Notes under the pieces: model-generated | What the model saw: only the letters and a program-made list of their open reading frames with translations | Databases searched by the model: none | What the model was told of the DNA's origin: nothing | IMG/VR virus record: IMGVR_UViG_3300048582_000265 | Span: 1 to 40,737 of that record | Direction: 5' to 3' (one strand) | Length of the DNA stretch: 40,737 bases | Source of the DNA: a virus | Shown: positions 1 through 8,204 of the stretch, piece after piece | Position numbering within the stretch: the stretch's first letter is position 1 | Layout of the letters: each line of letters starts with the position of its first letter | Translations under genes and position numbers: made by a program

Positions 1-123
1 AAGGCTTTGCGCTACTTTTGTACAGTTTTTGTCCAAAAATTAAGTATTTAAAAATCAATTAATTATAGTTTTGTTGGCACGTTGGCACAAAAATTCACCG
101 AAAAGCATAAAAGGTAAAAAAAC
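1..123. repeat. Direct terminal repeat, left copy
   Basis: Bases 1-123 are identical to 40615-40737. This is the usual signature of a circular or circularly permuted phage genome assembled as a linear contig, so the repeat is most likely an assembly overlap and not a biological long terminal repeat. It carries two origin iterons (GTTGGCA at 73-79 and 81-87), so the putative origin is cut by the contig ends. Confidence 0.95.
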
Positions 124-263
124 GCCCATTTTTTTACAAAAAAATATTTTTTTTTGAATTCCATTTTTTACAAATCAGAAAATAAAAATTTTCAAAATAC
201 TTTATTCTTGAAAACTTAAACCAATTTTTGACACTAAAAACTATCATTGTGTATTTTTTTTAT

Positions 264-271
264 TACATTTG
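264..271 (+). promoter_or_regulatory. -7 promoter element (TACATTTG) for the first gene
   Basis: TACATTTG matches the Bacteroidota -7 consensus TAnnTTTG and ends five bases before the ATG at 276. That is the same distance at which the TTTTG of the late promoters ends before its ATG, so this transcript too may be leaderless. No well-placed -33 TTTG is visible: a TTG at 247-249 is too close (14 bases) and a TTTG at 227-230 too far. Confidence 0.35.
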
Positions 272-275
272 TTTC

Positions 276-599
276 ATGTCAATAAAGAAAATCATCATTT
301 CAAATGCCACGGCATTTCATTTTTGCGGTCACGTAGGTTTGATTTCGAAATACAAATCAGGAGTTTTAAAAGCATCCATGTTTCCAATTCCTGTTCTTAT
401 ACATGATCCCGAAACAAATTTAGAATATGAAGCCAATTTGGTTTCTGTTGTTGCATTTGATCATCATGTTATTCCTGAATCATTCTCCAGAATTTTTGAA
501 GGCAAAACGCCAGAAGAAGCTGCACCCGAAATCATGGCACGATGCCAGGTGAAAAATATAAACGAATTAGGATTCTATTTGTATGCATATAACCGTTGA
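276..599 (+). CDS. Hypothetical protein, 107 aa
   Basis: I do not recognise this protein. The frame is open from 228, but the upstream part codes for a run of aromatic and hydrophobic residues (IIVYFFYYICF) from AT-rich leader DNA. I place the start at ATG 276 (MSIKKIII), directly after a TACATTTG element. The protein is a compact mix of beta-strand-like and charged segments with no transmembrane helix. The stop overlaps the next gene by 17 bases, so the two are probably translationally coupled. It is the first gene after the putative origin. Confidence 0.6.
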   Translation: MSIKKIIISNATAFHFCGHVGLISKYKSGVLKASMFPIPVLIHDPETNLEYEANLVSVVAFDHHVIPESFSRIFEGKTPEEAAPEIMARCQVKNINELGFYLYAYNR

Positions 600-1110
600 A
601 ATTCCGATTAAAGGCTATCTAAAAAAATTCATAGCCAAAGACCATGAAGTTGAACCATTCAAAATCAGTTTGGGCAAATGTCACTTCTCATCCATTATCC
701 TTGATCCAATCAAAAGAGATTATTCCAAATTTCATTTGTTGGAAAAAGAAGGTAAATATGAAATGATGAAGATTTTAGTTCCATTTCCTGAAAAGAAGTT
801 CACCGTGGACCAAGAAACCGTTTTGCGCATCAACCAGCGTTTGAAAGAAATGTTTGATCAGCAACTGAGCCACATGGTAACAATGTGCAACGAACGTAAA
901 GGCGATATCTACAACCAAGTGCAACGCTTTGTTGATTTTTATGGCATTACGGATGATGATTTAGATTTCTATACAGTTGTTAAAATGTATTATCGCCGCC
1001 GCCATCCATCAGAATCCAAGCGCATGATAAAAGAAGAAATGGAACGATATCAGCAATTGGCTTTATTCGATGCTCCAACTGGTTCGGTTCGGAGTGTTCC
1101 TGGTTATTGA
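583..1110 (+). CDS. Hypothetical protein, 175 aa
   Basis: Unknown function. It starts at an ATG inside the previous gene. The N-terminal half is beta-rich (ITVEIPIKGYLKKFI). The C-terminal half is helical and charged, with a basic cluster (KMYYRRRHPSESKRMIKEE, about residues 130-150) that could contact nucleic acid; that is inference only. The position beside the origin and away from the late promoters makes a replication or regulatory role conceivable. The stop lies just before the 52-base hairpin repeat at 1114. Confidence 0.7.
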   Translation: MHITVEIPIKGYLKKFIAKDHEVEPFKISLGKCHFSSIILDPIKRDYSKFHLLEKEGKYEMMKILVPFPEKKFTVDQETVLRINQRLKEMFDQQLSHMVTMCNERKGDIYNQVQRFVDFYGITDDDLDFYTVVKMYYRRRHPSESKRMIKEEMERYQQLALFDAPTGSVRSVPGY

Positions 1111-1113
1111 CTT

Positions 1114-1165
1114 ATAACTGCCTAAATAAGCGTCTGCGAAGTTGCGCTTATTTTAAGTTATAAGT
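1114..1165. repeat. 52-base hairpin repeat, copy 1 (attC-like)
   Basis: These 52 bases are identical to 10011-10062. The element folds into two nested stems: outer ACTTATAACT/AGTTATAAGT (10 bp, starting at 1110 in this copy) and inner AAATAAGCG/CGCTTATTT (9 bp) around the loop TCTGCGAAGTTG. Unpaired bases (GCCT and TA) separate the stems. AAC/GTT-bounded outer arms, an unpaired spacer and an inner stem are the layout of integron attC sites, although the outer boxes do not match the classical RYYYAAC/GTTRRRY exactly. Confidence 0.75.
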
Positions 1166-1320
1166 TTTTGCGCAAAAAAATATTATACAAGGGAGCAGAT
1201 GAAGCATAAAAAGAAATAATTGACTACTATTTTTTTTATGTGGATGCTAGACAGATTGACGAAATATGATTTAGTCACAAAAATAGTCAATAGGTGATTT
1301 GGCCGAAATCAAATCGAAAA

Positions 1321-1351
1321 GCGGAACCAAAGATGTTCCGCTTTTTTTTTT
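1321..1351 (+). terminator. Rho-independent terminator before late unit 1
   Basis: The stem GCGGAAC/GTTCCGC (1321-1327 and 1335-1341) with a 7-base loop is followed by a run of ten T. It insulates late promoter 1 from upstream transcription and may also end a small RNA made from the structured region 1218-1320. Confidence 0.85.
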
Positions 1352-1439
1352 ACAAAAAATTGAAAACTTAAAAATTAAATATTACTCAGAAGTACAAATA
1401 TAAAATATAACTGAAAGTCTTTACAGGACTGAAAATACT

Positions 1440-1478
1440 GTCCTTTAGCGCGCGCATAAAGTTTAGGAATTTTGCTCC
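1440..1478 (+). promoter_or_regulatory. Late promoter 1 (GTCCTTT / GC-rich / TTTTG motif)
   Basis: One of four near-identical 39-base elements (also 12487, 26512 and 30654), each directly abutting an ATG. Parts in order: GTCCTTT, then GCGCGCGC, then a TAnA-like stretch, then AATTTTGC. TTTTG fits the -7 box, and TTTA at the start sits at -33 spacing. G of TTTTG is five bases before the ATG, so transcription should start at or near the A of the start codon. The GC-rich block is alien to the AT-rich surroundings and is probably an activator site. Confidence 0.8.
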
Positions 1479-2300
1479 ATGAATTTGATGCGTGAAATAT
1501 TAAATGGCGTTTGGATGCTTCCTGAAAATGAAGCCCAAAATATGTTTCCATTGATCAATCGTTTTTTGCAAGGCGAAACAATTGATTTCAAACAAATGGT
1601 TCATTCAGAATCGCCTTATGGATATTCAAATCCAAATGAAGCAATCAGCGGAAACCGTGTGGTTGTTTTGCCAATTAAAGGCACAATTCTAAAATACGAT
1701 TATTGTGGTGATATGGGAATGATTTCCCTGGATCATCATCTAAAAGAAATTATTTCTGATAATTCAGTTGGTGCTGTTGTTTTGGATATGGATTCGGGTG
1801 GTGGTGAAGCTTCATACATGCACAATGTTGCTGAAACTTTACAGAAACTAAGAGCCGAAAAACCAATTCTTGGATATTATTCAGGCTTATGCGCATCTGC
1901 ATGTTATTACATCGCATCCCAATGCACCAAATTATATGCTTCATCTCCTGTTGATCGTGTTGGTTCAATCGGTACGATGATCACAGTGATGCGTGACAAT
2001 CCAGAATTCAAAGATTTTAAATACATCGTTGAAAATGTATATGCTTCCAAATCAACTGAAAAAAACATTGAATTTGAAGAAGCAATGGATGGCAAATTCG
2101 ATGCAATCAGAACTCGTTTGCTTGATCCAATCAATGAACAGTTTATCCAAGATGTAAATGCTGGAAGAAGTTCAATAGATCAGTCAGTTTTTACAGGTAA
2201 AATCATGATGTCGGATGAAGCAATCAAACTAAATGTAATTGATGGCGTGAAATCATTGGAAGATGTGATTCAAGAAGCATTCTCACTCATAAATAACTAA
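1479..2300 (+). CDS. Prohead (head maturation) protease, S49/SppA family
   Basis: A 273-aa serine peptidase of the S49 (ClpP/SppA fold) family. SGGGE at about 106-110 forms the oxyanion-hole loop. GLCASACYYIAS places the nucleophile at about Ser140, and Lys191 (in ASKSTEKN) lies at the spacing expected for the S49 Ser/Lys dyad. These phage enzymes cleave scaffold and capsid precursors inside the prohead. The scaffold-like protein and major capsid follow directly, and the capsid has an unusual hydrophobic N-terminus that this enzyme may remove. It is the first gene of late unit 1; the ATG directly abuts the promoter. Confidence 0.85.
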   Translation: MNLMREILNGVWMLPENEAQNMFPLINRFLQGETIDFKQMVHSESPYGYSNPNEAISGNRVVVLPIKGTILKYDYCGDMGMISLDHHLKEIISDNSVGAVVLDMDSGGGEASYMHNVAETLQKLRAEKPILGYYSGLCASACYYIASQCTKLYASSPVDRVGSIGTMITVMRDNPEFKDFKYIVENVYASKSTEKNIEFEEAMDGKFDAIRTRLLDPINEQFIQDVNAGRSSIDQSVFTGKIMMSDEAIKLNVIDGVKSLEDVIQEAFSLINN

Positions 2301-2303
2301 GCC

Positions 2304-2798
2304 ATGAAAACAAATTTCTTAAAGTCATTGACTTTCAATCCTTTTAAATTAAAAACCCAAATATCTATGAAAGATGCAAAGTTATCTGCAATCCTTGGTA
2401 GAGATGTTGAAGCGGGTTATGTGCCAACAGCTCAAGAAATGTCAATCATTTTAGCTGCTTTGCCAAACCCAGCACCAACAACTCATGAGAATGCAGCAGC
2501 AACTCCAGCAGTTGCAACAACCGATGCGCCAGCTAAACCAGTTGCTGAAGCACCTGAATCAACAAGTCAAGAAGTTGATATTCAGAAAACAGTTACTGCG
2601 GCGGTTACAGCGGCGATGACTCCAATTTCTACACAATTAACTGATTTATCAAATCGATTAGCAGTTGTTGAAGGTAGCGCAGGAGCAGAAAAAACCACGA
2701 CACCTAAAGCTTCTGGAGAAGGTGCGCCAGTTAAATCTTGGTTGAATCCAGAAAACCCAATTAATGCCCAAATCGCTAAGGATTTAGGTGAGTGTTAA
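2304..2798 (+). CDS. Putative scaffolding protein
   Basis: 164 aa. It has a basic N-terminal segment, an Ala/Pro/Thr-rich low-complexity middle (about 55-90), and a predicted helix or coiled coil (DIQKTVTAAVTAAMTPIST, about 92-110, then QLTDLSNRLAVVE). Position between prohead protease and major capsid, short length and helical low-complexity make-up suit a scaffold. There is no sequence motif to prove it. An internal ATG (MKDAKLSAILG) is an alternative start. It begins three bases after the protease stop. Confidence 0.5.
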   Translation: MKTNFLKSLTFNPFKLKTQISMKDAKLSAILGRDVEAGYVPTAQEMSIILAALPNPAPTTHENAAATPAVATTDAPAKPVAEAPESTSQEVDIQKTVTAAVTAAMTPISTQLTDLSNRLAVVEGSAGAEKTTTPKASGEGAPVKSWLNPENPINAQIAKDLGEC

Positions 2799-2821
2799 AT
2801 CATTTGTAATAATTATTCAAA

Positions 2822-3946
2822 ATGAAAAAGTTTATTAATTTATTGGCTATTGTCTTTTTCTCTGCAATTACATTGCTTGGAGTATCGGCAATCGCTATTG
2901 AAGCTGGTTTCGATGTAAAACCAACCATTGCAACGGTATTAGTTGCATCAGCATTATTTGCTATTGCTAAAAAGAAATTCCAATTCGGAGTGGGAGCTAC
3001 TGGTTTGGATGTTTCTCAATTAGCAGTTGTTTTAGGTGATTACATTCAGGCTGAAACAGCAAATATTTGGAAAAAAATATATCAAGGTTTAGAGTTTGAA
3101 GCCTACATGCGTAAATTAGGCGGTAAAAGAGGAAAGTTCTCTACTTTTAAATCTAGTCAATCAGATGTATTGCAAGCTTTTCAACCGGGCTTTACTAAAA
3201 AAGGAGAAACAACATTTACTCCTTACATCAATGAAGTTTACAGAACAAAAGTTGATTTCTTGTTAGATGATATCGATGAAATCTATTCAGGTTATTTAGG
3301 CTTCATGGCTGATGAAACAATCAACCGTGCTGATTGGCCAATCACAAAATACATCATCAATGAGCATTTGATACCAAAAATCATTGAAGAATTGAACATT
3401 GCTTCAGCAAGAGGTTCATATTTGGCTCCTACTCCTGGAACAGCAGGAAACTCAATCAACATTTGCAATGGTATCTTAACTATCGTTGCTAATGAAATCA
3501 CTGCAACAAACATCACTCCAATCACTACTGGTGCAATCACAGCAGTAAATGCTTTGGATAAAATGGAAACATTCTTGGATGATATCGCTGCAATTGATCC
3601 ATTCGTTTTGGAAAAAGGTGCAATCGTTCACTGTTCAAAATCTCAAGAGCGTTTTTACAAAAAAGCATATAGAGATGCATTTGGTTCTACAAATGATCAA
3701 GCTGCTAAAAACCAAACAATGTTTGACCATTACAATGTAAAATTGGTTGGTTTAAATGCTTTTGGAAATTCAGAAAGATTATTGTTAACTGAAAAAGATA
3801 ACATCATCGTTGGTTACGATAAAATCTATACTCCTAATTCTTTCAAAGTTGAAGAGCATAGACGTGAAGTTGCAATCATGACTGACTTCCATAGAGGTTA
3901 TGGTTTCGGAACATTAGACACTGTTTTCGTTAACGACAGATCATAA
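2822..3946 (+). CDS. Major capsid protein with hydrophobic N-terminal leader
   Basis: 374 aa. Size, position after protease and scaffold, and the body (residues 55-374: mixed alpha/beta, ending in the beta-rich YGFGTLDTVFVNDRS) fit an HK97-fold major capsid protein of Bacteroidota phages. Residues 5-27 and about 33-50 are strongly hydrophobic and look like two membrane helices followed by KKKFQ. A finished capsid subunit would not keep these, so I infer removal by the S49 protease, perhaps after membrane-associated assembly. The assignment rests on context and resemblance, not on a catalytic motif. Confidence 0.75.
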   Translation: MKKFINLLAIVFFSAITLLGVSAIAIEAGFDVKPTIATVLVASALFAIAKKKFQFGVGATGLDVSQLAVVLGDYIQAETANIWKKIYQGLEFEAYMRKLGGKRGKFSTFKSSQSDVLQAFQPGFTKKGETTFTPYINEVYRTKVDFLLDDIDEIYSGYLGFMADETINRADWPITKYIINEHLIPKIIEELNIASARGSYLAPTPGTAGNSINICNGILTIVANEITATNITPITTGAITAVNALDKMETFLDDIAAIDPFVLEKGAIVHCSKSQERFYKKAYRDAFGSTNDQAAKNQTMFDHYNVKLVGLNAFGNSERLLLTEKDNIIVGYDKIYTPNSFKVEEHRREVAIMTDFHRGYGFGTLDTVFVNDRS

Positions 3947-3997
3947 ATTTTTAAGGGAGCCTTAAAACTCCCTTTCACCTTTTTTAATAAAGCAAAA

Positions 3998-4438
3998 ATG
4001 GCAAAAAAAACTATTGCAGATTTAGAGAAAGAAATCGAACTCTTAACTGCTGAAAACGCAAAATTGAAAGATCAACCTGAAACTTTAAAAGAAGTTTTGG
4101 AATCTGAAAAAGTAAAAGCACTTGAGGCTGAAATAGCAACCTTGAAAGCAACTCCAGTAGTTGACAACAAAGCTTTAGAAGCAAAGGATAAAGAAATCGC
4201 TGATTTGACTAAGAAATTAAACAAATTGACAAAAGATTTATCCACTTCAACAGGAATTGTTGATGGTTCTTTTACAGCTGAAGATGGCAAAACATATTCA
4301 TTCGACAAAGGAGTTGTGAAGTTCCATTTTAAAGGTGAAATGCACGAAAGTGTTGAAGCCTTGAAAAATAAGGAATTGATGCAAGAATTGGTTGAGATGA
4401 AAGTTGGCTACTTAACCGAAGTTAAACCTTCTAAATAA
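3998..4438 (+). CDS. Coiled-coil virion-associated protein
   Basis: 146 aa. Residues 1-80 are a heptad-rich, Lys/Glu/Leu coiled coil (IADLEKEIELLTAENAKL onward). Residues 85-146 form a small globular part with beta strands (SFTAEDGKTYSFDKGVVKF). It lies directly downstream of the capsid gene, preceded by a small possible hairpin at 3953-3977 (AGGGAGCC...AACTCCCTT). A head decoration or minor head role is plausible from position only. Confidence 0.6.
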   Translation: MAKKTIADLEKEIELLTAENAKLKDQPETLKEVLESEKVKALEAEIATLKATPVVDNKALEAKDKEIADLTKKLNKLTKDLSTSTGIVDGSFTAEDGKTYSFDKGVVKFHFKGEMHESVEALKNKELMQELVEMKVGYLTEVKPSK

Positions 4439-4446
4439 TTACCAAA

Positions 4447-4971
4447 ATGGAAGTAAAAGGATATAGCCGTAATTGCGGCACAAGAAACAATCCAGGGACT
4501 AAAAACTTCATGTATTTAGTTTGCCCTGAAGATATCGATGTATTTCCAGCAATGAAAACAACTACTGGAACTGGTGATTCAATCACGGTTGATGGTAACA
4601 TTGTTTTGAAAGCTGGAAAAGCTTGGGCGAAAGTCGAAATCATCCCAAACACAGGAAGAATCAAACATGATGGCGTTGGTGTGATCACCTCAAAAGCGTT
4701 CAACAACATGTATGAATTCAAGTTGCCAACTGATATCGCATCAGATGAATGGGCTGAACAACATCAAAATGCTTGTTTAGTTGCAGCAGTTCCACAAAAA
4801 AATGGACGTTTCAGATTACTTGGTAATATTGAAATTCCTGCATCAATCGAATCGGCAACAGCTGATCGTGGAGCATCTAATGCAGATGAAAGTTCTTGGG
4901 CGTTCCAAATCATGGATGAAGTTGGTGCTGTTGCTCCTTACTACGATGGAACATTTGACTTAACTGTTTAA
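4447..4971 (+). CDS. Structural protein, tail-tube or decoration candidate (paralogue A)
   Basis: 174 aa and all beta-like. It is clearly related to the protein at 38137-38706. Shared blocks, in order, are FPA-x-KTTT, DGNIVLKAGK, NTGRIKH-x-GVG and DIASDEW. The C-terminal pattern (GRFRLLGN, then PASIES, then ADESSW, then an aromatic-Gly-T-x-D ending) reminds me of tail-tube-like proteins of Bacteroidota phages. Placement in the capsid unit would equally allow a head decoration protein. Which paralogue forms the tube cannot be settled from sequence alone. Confidence 0.5.
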   Translation: MEVKGYSRNCGTRNNPGTKNFMYLVCPEDIDVFPAMKTTTGTGDSITVDGNIVLKAGKAWAKVEIIPNTGRIKHDGVGVITSKAFNNMYEFKLPTDIASDEWAEQHQNACLVAAVPQKNGRFRLLGNIEIPASIESATADRGASNADESSWAFQIMDEVGAVAPYYDGTFDLTV

Positions 4972-4982
4972 TTGTTTCAATC

Positions 4983-5201
4983 ATGGGAGTTGTTAAGTAT
5001 CTAACTGAGAAAGAATTCAACGCTGTTTTGCCAAAAGAGGTTGCAGAAAAATTCGAAATCAAAAAAATGGAGAAAAGAACTTCAACGAAGTTTCATCATC
5101 CAAAATTTGGTTTAGTTGATTTGAGCAAACTATCAATTGCAAAAGCAGAATATTTAGTTAGCCAAAAGGCAGACTTCATCGAGTTGAAAAAGAAAGCCTA
5201 A
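4983..5201 (+). CDS. Small conserved-looking virion operon protein, 72 aa
   Basis: A basic 72-aa protein (MGVVKYLTEKEFNAVLPKE) with a predicted beta hairpin in the centre and a helical Lys-rich C-terminus. It has no recognised domain. It sits 11 bases after the tube or decoration candidate and 4 bases before the next start, so it is part of late unit 1. Its small size and place between structural and packaging genes would fit an assembly chaperone or connector, but nothing proves it. Confidence 0.6.
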   Translation: MGVVKYLTEKEFNAVLPKEVAEKFEIKKMEKRTSTKFHHPKFGLVDLSKLSIAKAEYLVSQKADFIELKKKA

Positions 5202-5205
5202 CGTT

Positions 5206-5904
5206 TTGATTGAAAAATTAAAATTGTTTTTAAATGGAGCATTGTCTTTTGAAGAGGCAAGCTCCATTTTTTTGATTGTATGCAAAAACAAAACTTTGGC
5301 CAACAACATTATGCGTGGCGAAGTAAACGATTTTAAGATTGAAAAACTCAAATACGAAATTGGCAAAATTGTAAATCAACATCCTGCTGCCTTAAAAATC
5401 AATACCGATATTTTATCCAAAATTGAAATTGTTCCGGCACAATCAAAACCAACAGTTGAATATGTGATTTCATCAGAGCAAAACGATGAAGCACCAGCAG
5501 AACCAAAAACACACATTTACCTTCCAAGCGAAAAACCAAATCAAACGGTTTTAGGCAGAATTGAATCCGAACGAAAAGAATTGTATCAATTGCGAGGCCA
5601 TTTGCATGGAAGATTGCACCAAATTGATGATGTAACTGAGTCTTATGAAGTTGCCAAACAAATCATCGAAATACAACCCAAAATTGATGTTCTGAATGAA
5701 GAGCTTACAATTTTAAAAAATGGCGGTATGCCAAGCAGATTTTTAAAGAAAACAGTTTCAGCACAGGAATTTGTTACTGCAAAAAATCTCAAACAATACA
5801 TTGCAAGAGATAAAAAGAAAATGGAGCAGGCAACTTCTCCAGCAGAAAAAAAACGTTACCATGATCTAGTTGCTAAACACGAAACTAAACTTAAATCTTT
5901 ATGA
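5206..5904 (+). CDS. Hypothetical helical protein upstream of terminase, 232 aa
   Basis: The best start is TTG at 5206 (MIEKLKLFLNGALSFEEAS), four bases after the preceding stop; the first in-frame ATG is about 35 codons later and would cut off a well-formed helix. The protein is charged and mostly helical. Residues about 110-165 (RIESERKELYQLRGHL onward) and the C-terminal 35 residues look like coiled coil. It overlaps the small terminase gene by 4 bases. Function unknown; a packaging accessory is possible. Confidence 0.65.
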   Translation: MIEKLKLFLNGALSFEEASSIFLIVCKNKTLANNIMRGEVNDFKIEKLKYEIGKIVNQHPAALKINTDILSKIEIVPAQSKPTVEYVISSEQNDEAPAEPKTHIYLPSEKPNQTVLGRIESERKELYQLRGHLHGRLHQIDDVTESYEVAKQIIEIQPKIDVLNEELTILKNGGMPSRFLKKTVSAQEFVTAKNLKQYIARDKKKMEQATSPAEKKRYHDLVAKHETKLKSL

Positions 5905-6488
5905 GTGAAGAATTAGAAAAAAGAGAAGTTTTATTCGATAAAATTCAACGATATTACAACGAAAGTGGAAGCCTCACACCATCAGAAGAGGAAATCTGCG
6001 AACGTTGGATATTGGCATTTTCTTTACTTAAACAACATAAATCTAAGCCAAATGCAATAAAACGCTATTTGGAAATTCACAAAGTATCATTAAATACTGC
6101 ATATCAAGATTTCAGAAATGCCGAACTTATTTTTGTTCCATTAGATAAGATTTCAAAGGATTTGCAACGTTTAATCATGATTGAACAAATCGACACCGAA
6201 ATTGCCAAATTGCAGGAAAAACAACAACAAGAAAATATTTCTGAAAGTTTGTACACCAATTTGCAACACGAAATAGGCCGACTATTGGCCACAAGAGTAA
6301 AAGCAACAGGAATTGAACACACGGACCCAAATCTTCCTGATTTCTCTAAAATTCAACCACCACGTTTCGAAATCAATTTGCCACCTGGTCAAATCCAATT
6401 GTTGAAATTATTTGTCAAATCAGGGGTTGTTGATATATCCGATTTCAGAAACAATATTGATGATGCTCAAATTGTAGACAATGACTAA
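5901..6488 (+). CDS. terS: Terminase small subunit (putative)
   Basis: 195 aa. The N-terminal half contains a helix-turn-helix-like stretch (KPNAIKRYLEIHKVSLNTAY, about 52-72), followed by a long helical region (DTEIAKLQEKQQQ, about 98-130) suited to oligomerisation and a Pro-rich tail. It precedes and overlaps the large terminase by 8 bases, the standard arrangement. Small subunits recognise the packaging site and regulate the large subunit. The call rests mainly on context and domain make-up. Confidence 0.65.
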   Translation: MSEELEKREVLFDKIQRYYNESGSLTPSEEEICERWILAFSLLKQHKSKPNAIKRYLEIHKVSLNTAYQDFRNAELIFVPLDKISKDLQRLIMIEQIDTEIAKLQEKQQQENISESLYTNLQHEIGRLLATRVKATGIEHTDPNLPDFSKIQPPRFEINLPPGQIQLLKLFVKSGVVDISDFRNNIDDAQIVDND

Positions 6489-7986
6489 CGAGCAAATACT
6501 CAGAATCAAGTACAATTTGCCACAGTTGTGTGTTTACCTATCAACGGCAAAAGTTATCATCCTTGAATGGGGACGTGGTACAGGAAAATCTTTCATCTTA
6601 GCCAAAAGAATGATTGATTGTGTGCATCAATTGCCACGGTCAACAGGTTTTCTGTACGGTGAATCATACCAACAAATCAAAACAAGAACGCTTCCTTCAA
6701 CCATTAAAGGATTGGAAGAACATGGCTACAAATTAGGTCAACACTTCTTTGTTGGCACACCACCACCCAAAGATTGGCATTGGCCACTACCTTATGAAAA
6801 GATATTAGACTACAAAAACGTGATGATTTGGTACACGGGTGCAGTAGTCAAATTCATATCACAAGATGGAAACGCATCTTCAGGGCGTGGAGGAAATGGC
6901 GATTGGTTGTTGGGTGATGAAGCATTGTTGTTTAATGGCGAAAAGTTTATGACAGATGCATCAGCAACAATTCGTGGTGGCTTAACAAACATTGCTTATT
7001 ATCCTGATGGCACATGGAAATACTTTAAAGATTGCCATTTGCACCATTCTATAATGTTGGCATCTTCCACTCCACTGAGTGTTGAAGGTCAATGGTTCTT
7101 GAAATATGAAGAGGCAGCACGCAAATTAGATTCAACAACGCTATTCCTTAGAGCATCATCCATTGATAACATTGAGAACCTTGGAGCCGATTGGATTGAA
7201 AAGCAACGTGAAGTAATGACTGACTTCCTTTTTGATGCTGAGATTCTAAACATTAGAGTATCAACAGTCAAGGATGGATTTTATCCTAAGCTAATGGCAA
7301 AGCTTCATGAGTATAGTATCTATCGTGATGGTGATCTAAAAGATTGTAGCTTAGATACTGATTTAGCATCAGGTCAACCATTGATATGTGGTGTAGACTG
7401 GGGTGCAAACATCAACTGCTTAGTTGCATCACAACGCCAAGGCAATGAGTTAAAGGTATTGAAGAATCTATTTGTTAAATCACCAAAGATACTGGATGAC
7501 TTAGCACAGGAGTTCATCGACTACTATGAACCACACAAAGCAACGTGCAATGTTGTGAAGATTTGGTATGATCCATCGGGTAACGTATCAACAGCCAATA
7601 GTCGATTGACCTATGCCAAACAGTTTGAAACAATTTTGCGCACAAATGGATGGAACGTTGAACTCATGACACGTGGCACACAGAACCACAGCCATGAAGA
7701 TAAGTACAACTTATGCAACATTCTGTTTTCTGAAACAGATACCAGGTACCCACACATCAGATTCAACAAACATAATTGCAAAGAGTTGTTGATCTCTATG
7801 AAGAATGCACCAGCCAAACGCGGTACCGTTTCAAGCATACAGAAAGTGAAAGCCAGTGAGAAGAATCGTTCCATGTTGCAAGAGCATGCCACGCACTTCA
7901 GTGATACATTTGATTTGATTGCAGTGGGTATGTTTATTCATATTTACAAATCGATTGGCTTGATACCGATGAATCAGGTTCGATGA
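6481..7986 (+). CDS. terL: Terminase large subunit
   Basis: 501 aa: an ATPase plus an RNase H-like nuclease, the DNA packaging motor. Walker A is GRGTGKS at 31-37 after the strand VIILEW. Walker B is WLLGDE at about 142-147. A coupling motif ASSTPL lies at about 195-200. The nuclease domain shows the first acidic residue in CGVDWGA (Asp306), a second in IWYDPSG (Asp364) and a C-terminal acidic pair in HFSDTFDLIAVGMF (Asp475/478). Length is normal for the family. It is the last gene of late unit 1; the portal lies 4.8 kb away, not next to it. Confidence 0.92.
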   Translation: MTNEQILRIKYNLPQLCVYLSTAKVIILEWGRGTGKSFILAKRMIDCVHQLPRSTGFLYGESYQQIKTRTLPSTIKGLEEHGYKLGQHFFVGTPPPKDWHWPLPYEKILDYKNVMIWYTGAVVKFISQDGNASSGRGGNGDWLLGDEALLFNGEKFMTDASATIRGGLTNIAYYPDGTWKYFKDCHLHHSIMLASSTPLSVEGQWFLKYEEAARKLDSTTLFLRASSIDNIENLGADWIEKQREVMTDFLFDAEILNIRVSTVKDGFYPKLMAKLHEYSIYRDGDLKDCSLDTDLASGQPLICGVDWGANINCLVASQRQGNELKVLKNLFVKSPKILDDLAQEFIDYYEPHKATCNVVKIWYDPSGNVSTANSRLTYAKQFETILRTNGWNVELMTRGTQNHSHEDKYNLCNILFSETDTRYPHIRFNKHNCKELLISMKNAPAKRGTVSSIQKVKASEKNRSMLQEHATHFSDTFDLIAVGMFIHIYKSIGLIPMNQVR

Positions 7987-8204
7987 TGCCCTTGCGCACA
8001 TATCCCTAAATTTTTGCTAATTGTTGCAACAATTTAGAACACCCATCGCCGAGGTTACTCTCCGTATTTGTCTTTTCGTGCTAAATTTTTACTTATAATT
8101 TTCAGAATATCAACAAATTAATGTCTTTTTGCAAGTATTTCCTTTCATCGTGTTAGTTTTATATTACATTTTTAGTATATTTGCAAAACAACAATTGCAA
8201 CAAG
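7987..8204. other. Intergenic region with palindrome and promoter
   Basis: These 218 bases hold an inverted repeat CTAAATT/AATTTAG (8006-8012 and 8031-8037) that contains a perfect 12-base palindrome TTGTTGCAACAA (8021-8032), then AT-rich DNA and a promoter at 8153-8183. There is no T-run after the hairpin, so it is not a classical terminator. It might instead be a protein-binding site or a weak processing site at the end of late unit 1. Confidence 0.5.
8153..8183 (+). promoter_or_regulatory. Bacteroidota-type promoter for the 8205 gene
   Basis: TATATTTG (8176-8183) is a perfect -7 TAnnTTTG. TTAG (8153-8156) sits 19 bases upstream, where -33 TTTG is expected. The predicted start of transcription is near 8189, giving a leader of about 16 bases. 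This is the normal host-type promoter, without the GC-rich block of the late promoters. Confidence 0.65.

Larger units (their letters stand above)
1111..1478. other. Non-coding stretch with hairpins, terminator and late promoter 1
   Basis: No convincing gene lies in these 368 bases. In order it holds an attC-like hairpin (1111-1165), a 14-base palindrome TTTTTGCGCAAAAA (1165-1178), a long imperfect inverted repeat (ATTGACTA near 1218 against TAGTCAAT near 1285), a small hairpin TGATTT/AAATCA (1294-1310), a rho-independent terminator (1321-1351), an AT-rich spacer, and the first late promoter (1440-1478). Confidence 0.7.

Noticed and set aside
8006-8037. Hairpin after terL as a rho-independent terminator
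   Set aside because: The stem is AT-rich and not followed by a T-run. Listed only as an inverted repeat with a palindrome.
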